The notes below the pieces were generated by a model. The model was not told the origin of the DNA and searched no databases. It worked only from the letters and a program-made list of their open reading frames with translations. From Planctomycetota bacterium (GTDB lineage Bacteria > Planctomycetota > Planctomycetia > Pirellulales > Lacipirellulaceae), in NCBI GenBank assembly GCA_029259945.1, contig JAJDEF010000022.1, forward strand, positions 62,001 through 126,000: 64,000 bases of DNA, given 5' to 3'. The position numbers and the translations under genes are program-made. Shown in pieces: positions 18,435-27,409 of the stretch; the first letter of the stretch is position 1, and every line of letters starts with the position of its first letter.

Positions 18435-19637
18435 ATGCAACGCTTATGGCTTACGATTCCGACCCTGTTCTTACTATTCGCCAGCGCACTTCCCACTGAA
18501 GCGGCTCGGCCACTGTGGCAAAAAATTGCTCCAAAAAAGCAACTACCGGCCGATCCAAATGGCGATTATACGCTCACCGAAGAAAACGGCCCGTGGCTCG
18601 TCCTCGCCGCTTCGTTCAATGGCGAGGAAGCAGAACGCGAAGCCCGAGATCTCGTGTTAGAGCTACGCAGGGGATACGGATTGCCTGCCTACTACTACGG
18701 CATGACTTTCCAAATGGAAGCCGCAAACCCAGGTCGTGGGCTCGACCAGTATGGCTCAAAAATCCGACGTCGTTACCAACGCGGCAATCATGTTCGCGAA
18801 CATGCGGTTCTTGTCGGAGAATTCCCATCGCTCGACGACCCAACAGCTCAAAAACTACTCAAACGAATTAAGCAACTTCAACCCGAGGCCCTCGCCACCG
18901 AAGAAGGCGAGTCGACTTCGCAAAGTCTGGCAAAAATCAGACAGTTGCAAAACTATGTGCGCGAAAAAATCGGCAACGACACCCAAAAAGGTCCGATGAG
19001 CCACGCATTTTTAACCCGCAACCCCTTGTTGCCCAAAGAGTATTTTGTGCCGCAAGGCGTCGACGATGACATTGCCAAATGGAACGAGAAGCTGGAGTAC
19101 TCGCTCATGAAATGTCCGGGCAAGTTCTCCATTCGGGTAGCAACTTTCCGAGGACGCAGTTCCTTGAGAAAGGCGACCGATGAAATTAAGGAGGAAGGCA
19201 TCCGAAAAGCCACCAACGATGAGCCCTTGGTCGTTGCCGGACGCAATGCGCACCTGATGACGGTCGCCTTGCGCGAAAAGGGCTGGGAAGCCTACGAATT
19301 CCACGACCGACACGAAAGCTACGTCGCGATTGGCTCGTTCAGCAAAGGCCGTACCCTTGCCGATGGCAGCATCGTCATCAATAACGACAATGCAATGATC
19401 ATTGCCAACACCTTCGGCGCCAGCTCGCCAAACAACACACTGAATCGCCCTGCCCCCCAAGACCAGAGGCTTGAACAAGAGCGAAAACAACAGTTTAATA
19501 GCCTCTTCGCCAATGGCATGGGCCAGGTCGCCGAGGGTTTCCATCCCAAACGCTTTGTCGGCATGCCGCTCGATATTTATCCCAAGCCCGTTCGTGTCCC
19601 TCGACGATCGATCAGTTCGGTCTACGCCCGAAAATGA
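18435..19637 (+). CDS. Secreted protein with two SPOR-like segments
   Basis: A 400-residue exported protein starting MQRLWLTIPTLFLLFASALP with signal-peptide character, cleavage probably near ALPTEAA. Two stretches resemble SPOR (septal peptidoglycan-binding) domains: WLVLAASFNGEEAEREARDLV... with GLPAYYYGM, near 55-105, and FSIRVATFRGRSSLRKA... with AHLMTVALREKGWEAYEF and YVAIGSF, near 230-300. Between them is a charged helical part. No enzymatic motif is seen. The ATG at 18435 has GGAG nine bases upstream, while a longer frame from 18351 is unsupported. Its stop overlaps the rdgB start by four bases (ATGA), so the two are translationally coupled. The SPOR reading is an inference. Confidence 0.65.
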   Translation: MQRLWLTIPTLFLLFASALPTEAARPLWQKIAPKKQLPADPNGDYTLTEENGPWLVLAASFNGEEAEREARDLVLELRRGYGLPAYYYGMTFQMEAANPGRGLDQYGSKIRRRYQRGNHVREHAVLVGEFPSLDDPTAQKLLKRIKQLQPEALATEEGESTSQSLAKIRQLQNYVREKIGNDTQKGPMSHAFLTRNPLLPKEYFVPQGVDDDIAKWNEKLEYSLMKCPGKFSIRVATFRGRSSLRKATDEIKEEGIRKATNDEPLVVAGRNAHLMTVALREKGWEAYEFHDRHESYVAIGSFSKGRTLADGSIVINNDNAMIIANTFGASSPNNTLNRPAPQDQRLEQERKQQFNSLFANGMGQVAEGFHPKRFVGMPLDIYPKPVRVPRRSISSVYARK

Positions 19638-20263
19638 CAACCACCGCGCCGCTTCTTGTCATCGGAACCACCAATCTTGCCAAAGGCCGCGAACTCGCGG
19701 AGTTACTCGAGCCTTTTGGCTTTCGAGTGCAAACCCTCCAAGAGTTTCCCTCCGCCCTCGACGTCGTCGAAGATGGCGACACCTTTGCCGCCAATGCGCA
19801 AACCAAGGCCAGCCAACAAGCCATCCACCTTGGCCATTGGGTTTTAGCCGATGATAGTGGCCTGGGAGTCGAGGCACTGAACGGACGTCCCGGCATCTAT
19901 TCGGCACGCTACTCGGGCGAAAACGCGACTGACGAGGCAAACAACGACCGTCTACTCGCCGATCTAGCCAACACGCCCGCAGAAAAACGAGACGCCCGAT
20001 ACTATTGCCATGTCGCGGTCGCCGACCCCAAGGGAGAAATTCGCGCCGAAAGTTCTGGCATATGCCGCGGAAGAATCCGCACCGAGCGCGCCGGCACTAA
20101 CGGCTTCGGCTACGATCCGCTGTTTGAAATTGTCGAATACCACCGCACCTTCGGCGAACTCGGCCCCAGTGTCAAAGAAGCCCTTAGTCACCGTGCACGG
20201 GCCATGCGAGCAATTGTCCCCAAACTAGTCGCCCTAGCCAACACCGGTGCCATGAACGCCTAG
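19634..20263 (+). CDS. rdgB: Non-canonical purine NTP pyrophosphatase (RdgB/HAM1)
   Basis: Hydrolyses dITP, XTP and ITP to monophosphates, preventing their incorporation into DNA. The 209-residue protein has the substrate and metal motifs GTTNLAKGRELAELL (residues about 12-26), FAANAQTKASQQA, VLADDSGLGVEALNGRPGIYSARY and the C-terminal GTNGFGYDPLF and LSHRARAM. The start overlaps the previous stop (ATGA). Length and motifs are complete. Confidence 0.95.
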   Translation: MTTTAPLLVIGTTNLAKGRELAELLEPFGFRVQTLQEFPSALDVVEDGDTFAANAQTKASQQAIHLGHWVLADDSGLGVEALNGRPGIYSARYSGENATDEANNDRLLADLANTPAEKRDARYYCHVAVADPKGEIRAESSGICRGRIRTERAGTNGFGYDPLFEIVEYHRTFGELGPSVKEALSHRARAMRAIVPKLVALANTGAMNA

Positions 20264-20321
20264 CATTTGCGTTTATCTGTGTTCATCTGTGGTTCCAATT
20301 ACCTCGATTTGCTTAGCAGGT

Positions 20322-20816
20322 CTAACCATTCGGAAACTGCCGGCAATACTCATACAGCGTCATCGCCGTGGCGGTGGCCACGTTATAGCTAAACGGCATT
20401 CCCCACACCGGAATTTCGACCACATCGTCCAAATGTTCCAGCAATTCGGGCGTCAGCCCGGTCCGTTCGTTGCCAATCACCAACGCCGTCTTGCGTACGA
20501 ACTCATACTCGTGCAAGTTCGTCGAATCGGTCGTTTGTTCGAGCCCCACCAGCCGATAGCCCTGTTTTCGAAGTTCGACGAGCACAGGCGGCAACGTACG
20601 GTGAGTTTCGATTTGCAGCGAATCTGCCCCGTCACGAGCAATACGCCGATCGAGCTTCGCGGTCCCCGTACACAAAATCCGCTCCAATCCGCAACAACTG
20701 GCCGCCCGAGCGATCCGCGATAAATTCACATTACTCCGCAAGGGCGCACAAACTACAAGCAACTCCCGCGGCTGGGCAAGCTCCTGCGGTGGTTTATGTC
20801 GTTGATGCTCAAACAA
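20322..20816 (-). CDS. SpoU/TrmH family RNA 2'-O-methyltransferase
   Basis: A 164-residue trefoil-knot SAM methyltransferase. Motif 1 is NVNLSRIARAASCCGLERI, motif 2 is ALVIGNERTGLTPELL, and motif 3 is EIPVWGMPFSYNVATATAMTLYEY, all in the usual order. The N-terminal substrate-binding extension of TrmH/RlmB is absent, so this is a minimal catalytic domain like TrmL. Its RNA target cannot be read from the sequence. It is convergent with rdgB. Confidence 0.88.
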   Translation of the reverse strand: MFEHQRHKPPQELAQPRELLVVCAPLRSNVNLSRIARAASCCGLERILCTGTAKLDRRIARDGADSLQIETHRTLPPVLVELRKQGYRLVGLEQTTDSTNLHEYEFVRKTALVIGNERTGLTPELLEHLDDVVEIPVWGMPFSYNVATATAMTLYEYCRQFPNG

Positions 20817-20958
20817 CCCAGCAATCTCCTTTGAATCAAAAGCTCGTAGACGTTAAGCTGGTAGACAATTCAGTTGGAACTTCACTTGGCGAAGTCCCTT
20901 TATCTGTCCACCATAAATAAACCCACTCCGTGTCTCCGTGGTGAACACAAAAATAATA

Positions 20959-22851
20959 ATGCCCTCCAACTCACGAAACCTGACCGCTTCGATCCTCGTT
21001 CTCGCGATTCTTGCCGGCGCGACCAAGGCACTGTTTTTCAATACCAGCCTACCGCCTGCCGACTTCACGTTTGTCAACGAAACCGAAATCAAAAGCCTCG
21101 ATCCGGCCATCGTCACCGGCCACCCTGAAAACCGCATCATCAACGCCGTCTTCGAAGGCCTCACCAAACTCCACCCAGAAACTCTCGAACCCATCCCCGG
21201 ACTCGCCAAAAACTGGGAAGTCTCCGACGACCTGCTCACCTATACCTTTCACCTACGCGAAGAAGCACGATGGTCGGACGGCACCCCAGTTACCGCCCAC
21301 GACATTCACTACTCAATGCGCCGTTTCCTAGGCCCACGCACGGCTGCCGAATACGCTTATCAAGCATGGTACATCAAGAATGCTCACAACTACAGCCTCG
21401 GCGCCAAGGGTCTCCAAGTCGGCGACGCGGTCGAGGTCGAACTCAATCTTCCGATCGAGGCAACGAATACGCGACGCGGAAAAATCTTGCGCGGAAAATT
21501 ACTCTCGGTCGAGCAAGAAAAAAAAAGCAGCGACCAACGCGTATTCGTTGTCGAAATCGACGGCAAATCCATCCACTATCAACCCACCGACGACGAATCG
21601 GCTGCCCAAAACGACCCGCCTAAAAACACGCATTGGTGCAGGCAAATACTGTTAGACTTTCGCCAAGTGGGCATCAAAGTTCTCGATCCGCTCACACTAC
21701 GCATCACGCTCGAAAATCCCACCCCCTACTTCCTCGACTTGATGGGCTTCTATCCACTCTTTCCCGTCAATCAAAAATGCGTCGAAACCCACGGCTCGCC
21801 CCAATGGGCCAAGCCCGAAAACATTGTCACCAACGGACCGTACCGCGTTGAATTCCGACGCATCCGCGACCGTATCCGCCTTCGAAAAAGCGACACCTAC
21901 TGGAATCGCGATACGATACAACTCAACGTCATCGACGCCCTCTCGGTCGACGCGGTCACCACCTCGTTAAACATGTATATGACCGGCATTGCCGATTGGG
22001 TGACCGAAGCGCCAGGCCCCACATTGCGAATCTTGCGTAACCAACAGCCGCCTAGAAACGATCTTAACCCGTCCCCCTTCCTTAGCACCTACTTCTATCT
22101 TCTCAACACGACCCGCAAACCACTCGACGACATTCGCGTCCGACGCGCGTTGGCCCTCGCCCTCGATCGCGAAGAAATCACCTCTAAAATTCTCGCCGCC
22201 GGCGAAGTCCCCGCGCTAGGGCTCGTACCACCCGGAATCACCGGATACCACCCACAACAAACCACAGCCAACGACCCTGAGGAAGCTCGCCGCCTGCTAG
22301 CCGAAGCTGGCTACCCCGAAGGAAAGGGCTTTCCGCGTTTAGATATCCTTTACAACACCCATGAAATGCACCAAACCATTGCCGAAGTGATTCGCAAACA
22401 GTGGCAACGCGAATTGGGCATCTCGATCTCCACACGCAACGAAGAATGGGCCACTTTCCTCGCCAGTCAACGGCAGATGCAATACAACATCAGTCGTCGC
22501 GGCTGGATCGGCGACTATGCCGACCCCAACACGTTTCTCGACATGTTCGTCACCGGCAGCGAGCAAAACAGCACCGGCTGGAACAACGCGGAATACGACC
22601 GGCTGATCGCTGCTGCAGGAAAAGAGTCCAACGAAAAAGCTCGTATGGAATTTTTTCAGCAGGCCGAAAAAATCCTGCTCGACGAGCTACCCATTCTGCC
22701 CATCTACTTCTATACCTCGAAAAATCTCGTCAAACCTTATGTCCGCGGTTTTTACAACAACGTCCAAGACTTTCACCCCCTGTGGGCCCTTTGGATCGAC
22801 CGCGACTCCGACGAACCCAACGAATTCATGAGTACGAAAGGGCAGCCGTGA
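20959..22851 (+). CDS. Peptide/oligopeptide ABC transporter substrate-binding protein
   Basis: Family 5 (OppA/DppA-type) periplasmic binding protein of 630 residues. It has an N-terminal hydrophobic export segment (about 8-27) without a lipobox. Typical parts are SLDPAIVTGHPENRIINAVFEGLTK, WSDGTPVTAHDIHYSMRRF, NGPYR, RRALALALDREEI and DYADPNTFLDMF. Residues about 145-232 are an insertion that reads like a small beta-barrel (VGDAVEVELNL, KILRGKLLSVEQE, VFVVEIDGK), unusual for the family. I start at ATG 20959, because the upstream GTG codons (20938, 20941) lie in a CTCCGTG repeat. The stop overlaps the next gene's GTG start by four bases. The ligand is unknown. Confidence 0.88.
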   Translation: MPSNSRNLTASILVLAILAGATKALFFNTSLPPADFTFVNETEIKSLDPAIVTGHPENRIINAVFEGLTKLHPETLEPIPGLAKNWEVSDDLLTYTFHLREEARWSDGTPVTAHDIHYSMRRFLGPRTAAEYAYQAWYIKNAHNYSLGAKGLQVGDAVEVELNLPIEATNTRRGKILRGKLLSVEQEKKSSDQRVFVVEIDGKSIHYQPTDDESAAQNDPPKNTHWCRQILLDFRQVGIKVLDPLTLRITLENPTPYFLDLMGFYPLFPVNQKCVETHGSPQWAKPENIVTNGPYRVEFRRIRDRIRLRKSDTYWNRDTIQLNVIDALSVDAVTTSLNMYMTGIADWVTEAPGPTLRILRNQQPPRNDLNPSPFLSTYFYLLNTTRKPLDDIRVRRALALALDREEITSKILAAGEVPALGLVPPGITGYHPQQTTANDPEEARRLLAEAGYPEGKGFPRLDILYNTHEMHQTIAEVIRKQWQRELGISISTRNEEWATFLASQRQMQYNISRRGWIGDYADPNTFLDMFVTGSEQNSTGWNNAEYDRLIAAAGKESNEKARMEFFQQAEKILLDELPILPIYFYTSKNLVKPYVRGFYNNVQDFHPLWALWIDRDSDEPNEFMSTKGQP

Positions 22852-23765
22852 TCCCGTTTTGTTTCAAACGACTTCTATGGATGCTGCTCACTCTGTGGGT
22901 CGTCTTCACGCTCTCGTTCTTTCTAATGCGGGCCGTCCCAGGCGGACCGTTCGACAGCGAACGAGTACTTGAGCCAGAAATCGAACGTCTACTCAAAAAA
23001 CGCTATAACCTCGACAAAAGCCTCTTCGAACAATACCGAATCGAACTCGGCAATTACGCGCGGGGCGATTTTGGCCATAGCTTCAAACTCACCGACTACA
23101 CCGTCAACGAGGTGATCGCCCAAGGGCTGCCCATCTCGGTCACGCTCGGTACGTTTGCCTTGGTCTTTGCCCTCGTCCTGGGGCTACTCGCGGGAATTGT
23201 CTCCGCCGTTTCACGCGGTGGCTGGGCAGACTTCACGTTGATGCTCATCGCCACCACAGGCGTCGCGCTGCCCAACTTTGTCATCGCAGGCATCTGCATC
23301 ATCTTGTTTGTTTTCATGATCCCAATTTTCCCAGCCGCCGGATGGGGAAACTTTGACCAACTCATTTTGCCCGCCTTTTGCTTGGGGGCCCCCTACGCGG
23401 CCTATGTAGCCCGCATCGCTCGCACCAGCATGCTCGATGTGTTGTCGCAAGATCATATTCGCACCGCCCGGGCCAAAGGCGTGGGCCCGGTGCGCGTGGT
23501 GGTCGTCCACGCGCTACGCGGCGCCATGCTGCCGGTCGTCTCATTCCTAGGCCCGGCAGTGGCCGGCATTCTGACCGGCTCCTTGGTCGTCGAACAGGTA
23601 TTCGCCATCCCAGGCATGGGTTCTCACTTTGTTCAGGCAGCCATCGCTCGCGACTACACCCTAGCGATGGGCCTCGTCATGCTTTACACCGTCCTGCTCT
23701 TTTCGATGAACTGGATAGTCGACCTCTCTTATTCGGTACTCGACCCCCGTGTGAAATTGAACTAA
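22848..23765 (+). CDS. ABC transporter permease, OppB/DppB type
   Basis: Inner-membrane permease of 305 residues with about six helices. It starts with GTG at 22848, overlapping the binding-protein stop (GTGA). The N-terminus FKRLLWMLLTLWVVFTLSFF followed by RAVPGGPFD is the standard OppB opening. The EAA-type loop is RTARAKGVGPVRVVVVHALRGAMLPVVSFLG. A longer frame back to 22401 is only an overlap with the upstream gene. Confidence 0.92.
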   Translation: MIPFCFKRLLWMLLTLWVVFTLSFFLMRAVPGGPFDSERVLEPEIERLLKKRYNLDKSLFEQYRIELGNYARGDFGHSFKLTDYTVNEVIAQGLPISVTLGTFALVFALVLGLLAGIVSAVSRGGWADFTLMLIATTGVALPNFVIAGICIILFVFMIPIFPAAGWGNFDQLILPAFCLGAPYAAYVARIARTSMLDVLSQDHIRTARAKGVGPVRVVVVHALRGAMLPVVSFLGPAVAGILTGSLVVEQVFAIPGMGSHFVQAAIARDYTLAMGLVMLYTVLLFSMNWIVDLSYSVLDPRVKLN

Positions 23766-23787
23766 CTCTCAAAGGAAAAGACAACCC

Positions 23788-25062
23788 TTGTCCATCGACG
23801 GTGCCAACACGAAAAAAACCGCCCCGCAAGCAGGTGTCTCGCTCACCCAGGATGCCTGGCGACGCTTGCGCCGCAATCGGGTGGCCATGCTCTCGTTGAT
23901 CACGCTAGTCCTCATCACACTCCTTGCGTTTATCACACCGCTCTTGCCCCTGCAGGCACCCGACTTCACCCAGACCTCGATCCAATATGCCGAACCCACC
24001 GCCTCGCCCTTCTGGCTAACTACCTTTGAACTCAATACCGAAAGCATCAGCAACACGCCCACCGCTGTTGCCAAGCTAAAGGCCGAAGTCCCCATTTTAG
24101 AAACCGCGTTTGCCGCTGCCAAAAGTAAGTTACAGCAGGCCAAGGCCAATCTCACCGTCGACGAACCAACCACGCTGCAACAACAACACGACGACGCCAA
24201 AGCGGCCCTACGGCAAAAACACGCCGAGATTCACGACACCATCCAACAACCCTACCGACAACTCGGCTTCGCAAACCTCGGTTGGCTAAGTCGAAACATG
24301 GTGCAGCTACGCTATGCGATGTTCAGCAACCGTAGCCTCAACTCGTTCTGCGGCCGCGACGTCCTTGGCCGCGATCTACTCTCCCGTCTGTTTTGGGGCG
24401 CAAGAATCTCTCTCATCGTGGGGTTAGTCGCCACCATCGTTTCGCTTGTAATCGGCGTCACCTACGGAGCCGTTTCCGGTTATCTCGGCGGATGGGTCGA
24501 CGATGCCATGATGCGGCTGGTTGACGTGATGTACTCGATTCCATTCATCTTCGTCGTTATTTTCTTACTCACCATCTTGGGCGAAGAAAGCGTCGCCGAC
24601 GAGCTCGCCTATTGGGGCATCAGTCGAATCACGATTTTCTTTTTCGTCGTCGGAGCCATCTATTGGCTCACCATGGCCCGCGTCGTCCGTGGCCAGGTTA
24701 TCTCGCTCAAAACCGAACTATTCATCGAATCCGCCCGTTCGCTCGGTGCCGGCCGCGCGCGGATCATTGCCTTCCACCTATTGCCCAATCTATTCAGCGT
24801 GGTGCTGGTCTACCTCACGCTCACCATACCCCGCGTCATGCTCTTCGAAGCCTTCCTCTCGTTCTTGGGCCTAGGTGTCGAACCCCCCGACGTCTCTTGG
24901 GGCCTGCTCGCCAACGAAGGCATCAAGGTAATCACCCCCGTAAAAATCTACTGGTGGCTCATCCTCTTCCCTAGCCTAGCACTCGGCACCACGCTACTCG
25001 CCCTCAACTTCTTCGGCGACGGCCTCCGCGACGCTCTCGACCCAAGATTACGGGATGAGTAG
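23788..25062 (+). CDS. ABC transporter permease, OppC/DppC type, with coiled-coil insert
   Basis: Second permease (424 residues) of the importer. It starts at TTG 23788 with AAAGGAAAAG upstream. After the first helix (about 34-54) comes a charged insert (about 86-150, rich in Ala/Lys/Gln heptads such as AAAKSKLQQAKANL and ALRQKHAEIHDTI) before the conserved GRDVLGRDLLSRLFWGARISL. OppC proteins normally have only a short periplasmic loop there. The EAA loop ESARSLGAGRARIIAFHLLPN is intact. No ATP-binding subunit (OppD/OppF) follows. Confidence 0.9.
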   Translation: MSIDGANTKKTAPQAGVSLTQDAWRRLRRNRVAMLSLITLVLITLLAFITPLLPLQAPDFTQTSIQYAEPTASPFWLTTFELNTESISNTPTAVAKLKAEVPILETAFAAAKSKLQQAKANLTVDEPTTLQQQHDDAKAALRQKHAEIHDTIQQPYRQLGFANLGWLSRNMVQLRYAMFSNRSLNSFCGRDVLGRDLLSRLFWGARISLIVGLVATIVSLVIGVTYGAVSGYLGGWVDDAMMRLVDVMYSIPFIFVVIFLLTILGEESVADELAYWGISRITIFFFVVGAIYWLTMARVVRGQVISLKTELFIESARSLGAGRARIIAFHLLPNLFSVVLVYLTLTIPRVMLFEAFLSFLGLGVEPPDVSWGLLANEGIKVITPVKIYWWLILFPSLALGTTLLALNFFGDGLRDALDPRLRDE

Positions 25063-25277
25063 ACCCACACTACACCGCGCGCGGTTTCGCCATCCATTTT
25101 CGCGGTCATTCGCGGGCCAACATAGCGATCCGTCGAACCTAGCGGGGATCAAAAACCTTGATAACCGGCTATTAATCACCTAGACTCCGTCAATCCGGCC
25201 AAGGGTGTGATTCGCACACCGGGCAATTTCTTTTCGATGCTAGATCACTTTTATTGTCCCTGGACGAACTTGGTTTT

Positions 25278-26066
25278 ATGAACGATCGATCGCAAGCACA
25301 GCAGCAGCCTTCTGGAGAGAGTTTCTCGGGAATTGCGGGGGTCTACGATAAGTATCGTGTCGGTTACCCAGACGCCGCCGCTCAAAAGATCCTCGAAGGG
25401 TTTGACGTGCCTGCACAGGTCGCAGACATCGGGTGTGGCACCGGCATGGCCAGTCGTGTTTTGGCCGTACACGGCGCTTCGGTCATTGGGATTGAACCCA
25501 ACCCCGACATGATCGAGCAGGCTCAGCAATCAAGTACTTCGTTGGCAGACCGCCTTGAGTACAGGGTCGGATCGGGCGAAGAAACCGGCTTGGAGTCCGC
25601 TTCGGTCGACGTGGTGCTCTGCGCCCAGTCTTATCAGTGGTTTGATTCAGAGCGTGCATTGCCTGAATTTCACCGGATCCTTCGACCCGCAGGACGGCTA
25701 GTCTTGATGTGGAATGACAAGTCGGATACCGATCCCTTTACCGTGGCCTTCTCCCGTATTCTTAAAAAGGCGCAAGCGCTGGCCAAACGCACGAGTCAGT
25801 GGCAGAAGCGAAATGACTCGAGAGACCCAAGCCAGGCCGGACTTTTCGAGAACGTCCGCAAGTGGAGCGTTACGAATCCCCAACCGCTTGACCTAGAAGG
25901 TGTGTTGGGCCGCGCCCGCAGCGCGTCGTTCTTTCCGAAAATCGGAGACGAACGAGACGAACTCGAGCAACAGTTGCAATCGCTGTACGAACAGCACGCC
26001 AGCGATGGCCTCGTCTTGCTCCAACACGACACCGACCTCACCCTCGCAGACCGCGTCGGGGAATAG
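25278..26066 (+). CDS. Class I SAM-dependent methyltransferase
   Basis: A 262-residue soluble methyltransferase. Motif I is VADIGCGTGMASRVLAVHGASVIGIEPNPDMI, and the post-I and IV regions include SADVVLCAQSYQWFD-like sequence (read SVDVVLCAQSYQWFD) and ILRPAGRLVLMWND. This is the methyltransferase type 11 pattern. The substrate is unknown. I use ATG 25278; TTG at 25254 would add eight residues. The upstream gap of about 215 bp separates it from the transporter, so it is probably not part of that operon. Confidence 0.85.
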   Translation: MNDRSQAQQQPSGESFSGIAGVYDKYRVGYPDAAAQKILEGFDVPAQVADIGCGTGMASRVLAVHGASVIGIEPNPDMIEQAQQSSTSLADRLEYRVGSGEETGLESASVDVVLCAQSYQWFDSERALPEFHRILRPAGRLVLMWNDKSDTDPFTVAFSRILKKAQALAKRTSQWQKRNDSRDPSQAGLFENVRKWSVTNPQPLDLEGVLGRARSASFFPKIGDERDELEQQLQSLYEQHASDGLVLLQHDTDLTLADRVGE

Positions 26067-26081
26067 GTCACTCCTGAAATC

Positions 26082-26156
26082 GTAGGGTGGGCAGTCCTAG
26101 CGGCGCAGCTTGACAAGCCGCACCACCCAACGATGCCGCCGACAGGTTCACCCACC
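26082..26156. repeat. GTAGGGTGGG...CACCCACC repeat, copy 1
   Basis: An inverted-repeat element between two convergent genes. It begins GTAGGGTGGGCAGTC and ends GACAGGTTCACCCACC. The same two ends, with a much shorter middle, recur at 56038-56076. Confidence 0.6.
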
Positions 26157-26178
26157 GAAGTGAAACTTGCATCTCACC

Positions 26179-27054
26179 TCAAAACACCCGGCGACCACAC
26201 AATCCCAACGCCATCAGACCAACCAACAGCACAGCCGATGAGGGTTCAGGAACCACCGCCGCCGCGGTCGTGATCGTAAGCACGGGAGCAGCAGTCGTCG
26301 AACCGCTTGACGAGACCACGTCCGTCAATCCAAAGACATACTCATAAGGATCAATGGCAGGTGGCGCGAGGGCACCGATCGGCCCCGGATCAAAGGTGAC
26401 CAATCGGGCCGTCACGATAAAGATATCGCCAGCTCCTATGGTCGAGCCTAAGTCGGGAATCGAGCCCGGCAGCGAGATACTGTAAGTATCGGCAGGCGTC
26501 GCGCTGCCTGGCCCATCAATTCCAAAACCACCGTAAGGGGTGCTTGTACCAAAACTGCTCCAGATAGCATCGGGTGGTATCGCAAAGAGGTCGGGATCCA
26601 AAATTTCGGCAGGAGTAAAAATAGTGGAACTGAAGTCCACAATTTCAACATCGCCAGTAAAGTTCGCCAGCGCGCTGGTGCCACCCGGCAAGAGTTCCAG
26701 ATCGATCGTCACGTCGGTAATCTCATCGCCCGCTGGAATACTGGCGGCGATACCCGCCATGTCGAAAAAGAAAAACGCCCGTCGCTCGGGAGTCGTAAAA
26801 CCGGTCGAGACAGGCGTGCTTGTCGTGCGACCCAAAAAGTAGTTTTGAAACGTGGGGTCGTTGTCGGGTGGGATGGTGGGCGGATAACTCAAGGGTGCAT
26901 CATCGGCAGGAGTGTAGAGGCCGTAGAAAGCACCGACCTGACCTGCACCGGCACTCGTATCGACCGTAACTACCGCCGCGCTGGAATATGGCGCTGACAC
27001 GAGAAGAAAAAAACAAACCAACGAAAAGACTAAACACCGCGTCACAACACTCAT
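26179..27054 (-). CDS. PEP-CTERM sorted secreted protein
   Basis: A 291-residue exported protein. The N-terminal signal peptide (LVFSLVCFFLLVSAPYSSAA) is followed by a beta-rich body resembling DNRLRE-type or lectin-like surface modules (TFQNYFLGRTTSTPVS ... FFFFDMAGIAASIPAGDEITDVTIDLEL). The C-terminus has VPEPSSAVLLVGLMALGLCGRRVF, a full PEP-CTERM signal. The ATG has GGGGAGA upstream. No catalytic residues are identifiable. It is probably anchored or released at the cell surface through an exosortase encoded elsewhere. Confidence 0.85.
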   Translation of the reverse strand: MSVVTRCLVFSLVCFFLLVSAPYSSAAVVTVDTSAGAGQVGAFYGLYTPADDAPLSYPPTIPPDNDPTFQNYFLGRTTSTPVSTGFTTPERRAFFFFDMAGIAASIPAGDEITDVTIDLELLPGGTSALANFTGDVEIVDFSSTIFTPAEILDPDLFAIPPDAIWSSFGTSTPYGGFGIDGPGSATPADTYSISLPGSIPDLGSTIGAGDIFIVTARLVTFDPGPIGALAPPAIDPYEYVFGLTDVVSSSGSTTAAPVLTITTAAAVVPEPSSAVLLVGLMALGLCGRRVF

Positions 27055-27409
27055 GAGCTTCTCCCCATAGAAACAAACAAGAACCGGCCGGACAACGAAA
27101 TGCCGTCACCCGAACCCTCGCCGCATTCTAGCCTGATAAACGCACCTCATGCGAGCACTTTTCACCCGAAAATCCATCTTTCCCCAGATTTCCCATTTTG
27201 GGCCTAGATTGTCTGAATTCTCGCCTTGGAACTTTCATTTTCGTATCGTGTTGACGTGCTGCCACTTACGAAAATTCAACCGACCCTCGGCTCCTGGCTC
27301 CGCAATCTGAGCATCTGATATAACCGGCTGCTCAATAGTGTAGTACACTTGTCATATTCCTTCGTTTCAACAAGTATTCTTTCCTACTCCTAGCGAAAAG
27401 GAATTAGTC
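27055..27409. other. Divergent intergenic region with palindrome AGTGTA-G-TACACT
   Basis: About 355 bp between the PEP-CTERM gene and the small membrane protein gene. A 13-base palindrome (27337-27349) lies 60 bp before the start at 27410 and could be an operator. TTGACG at 27251 is a possible -35 element. Nothing else is recognisable. Confidence 0.4.

Noticed and set aside
22401..22847. Upstream extension of the OppB-type permease
   Set aside because: The frame overlaps the binding-protein gene and is not similar to OppB; the GTG at 22848 fits the family start.
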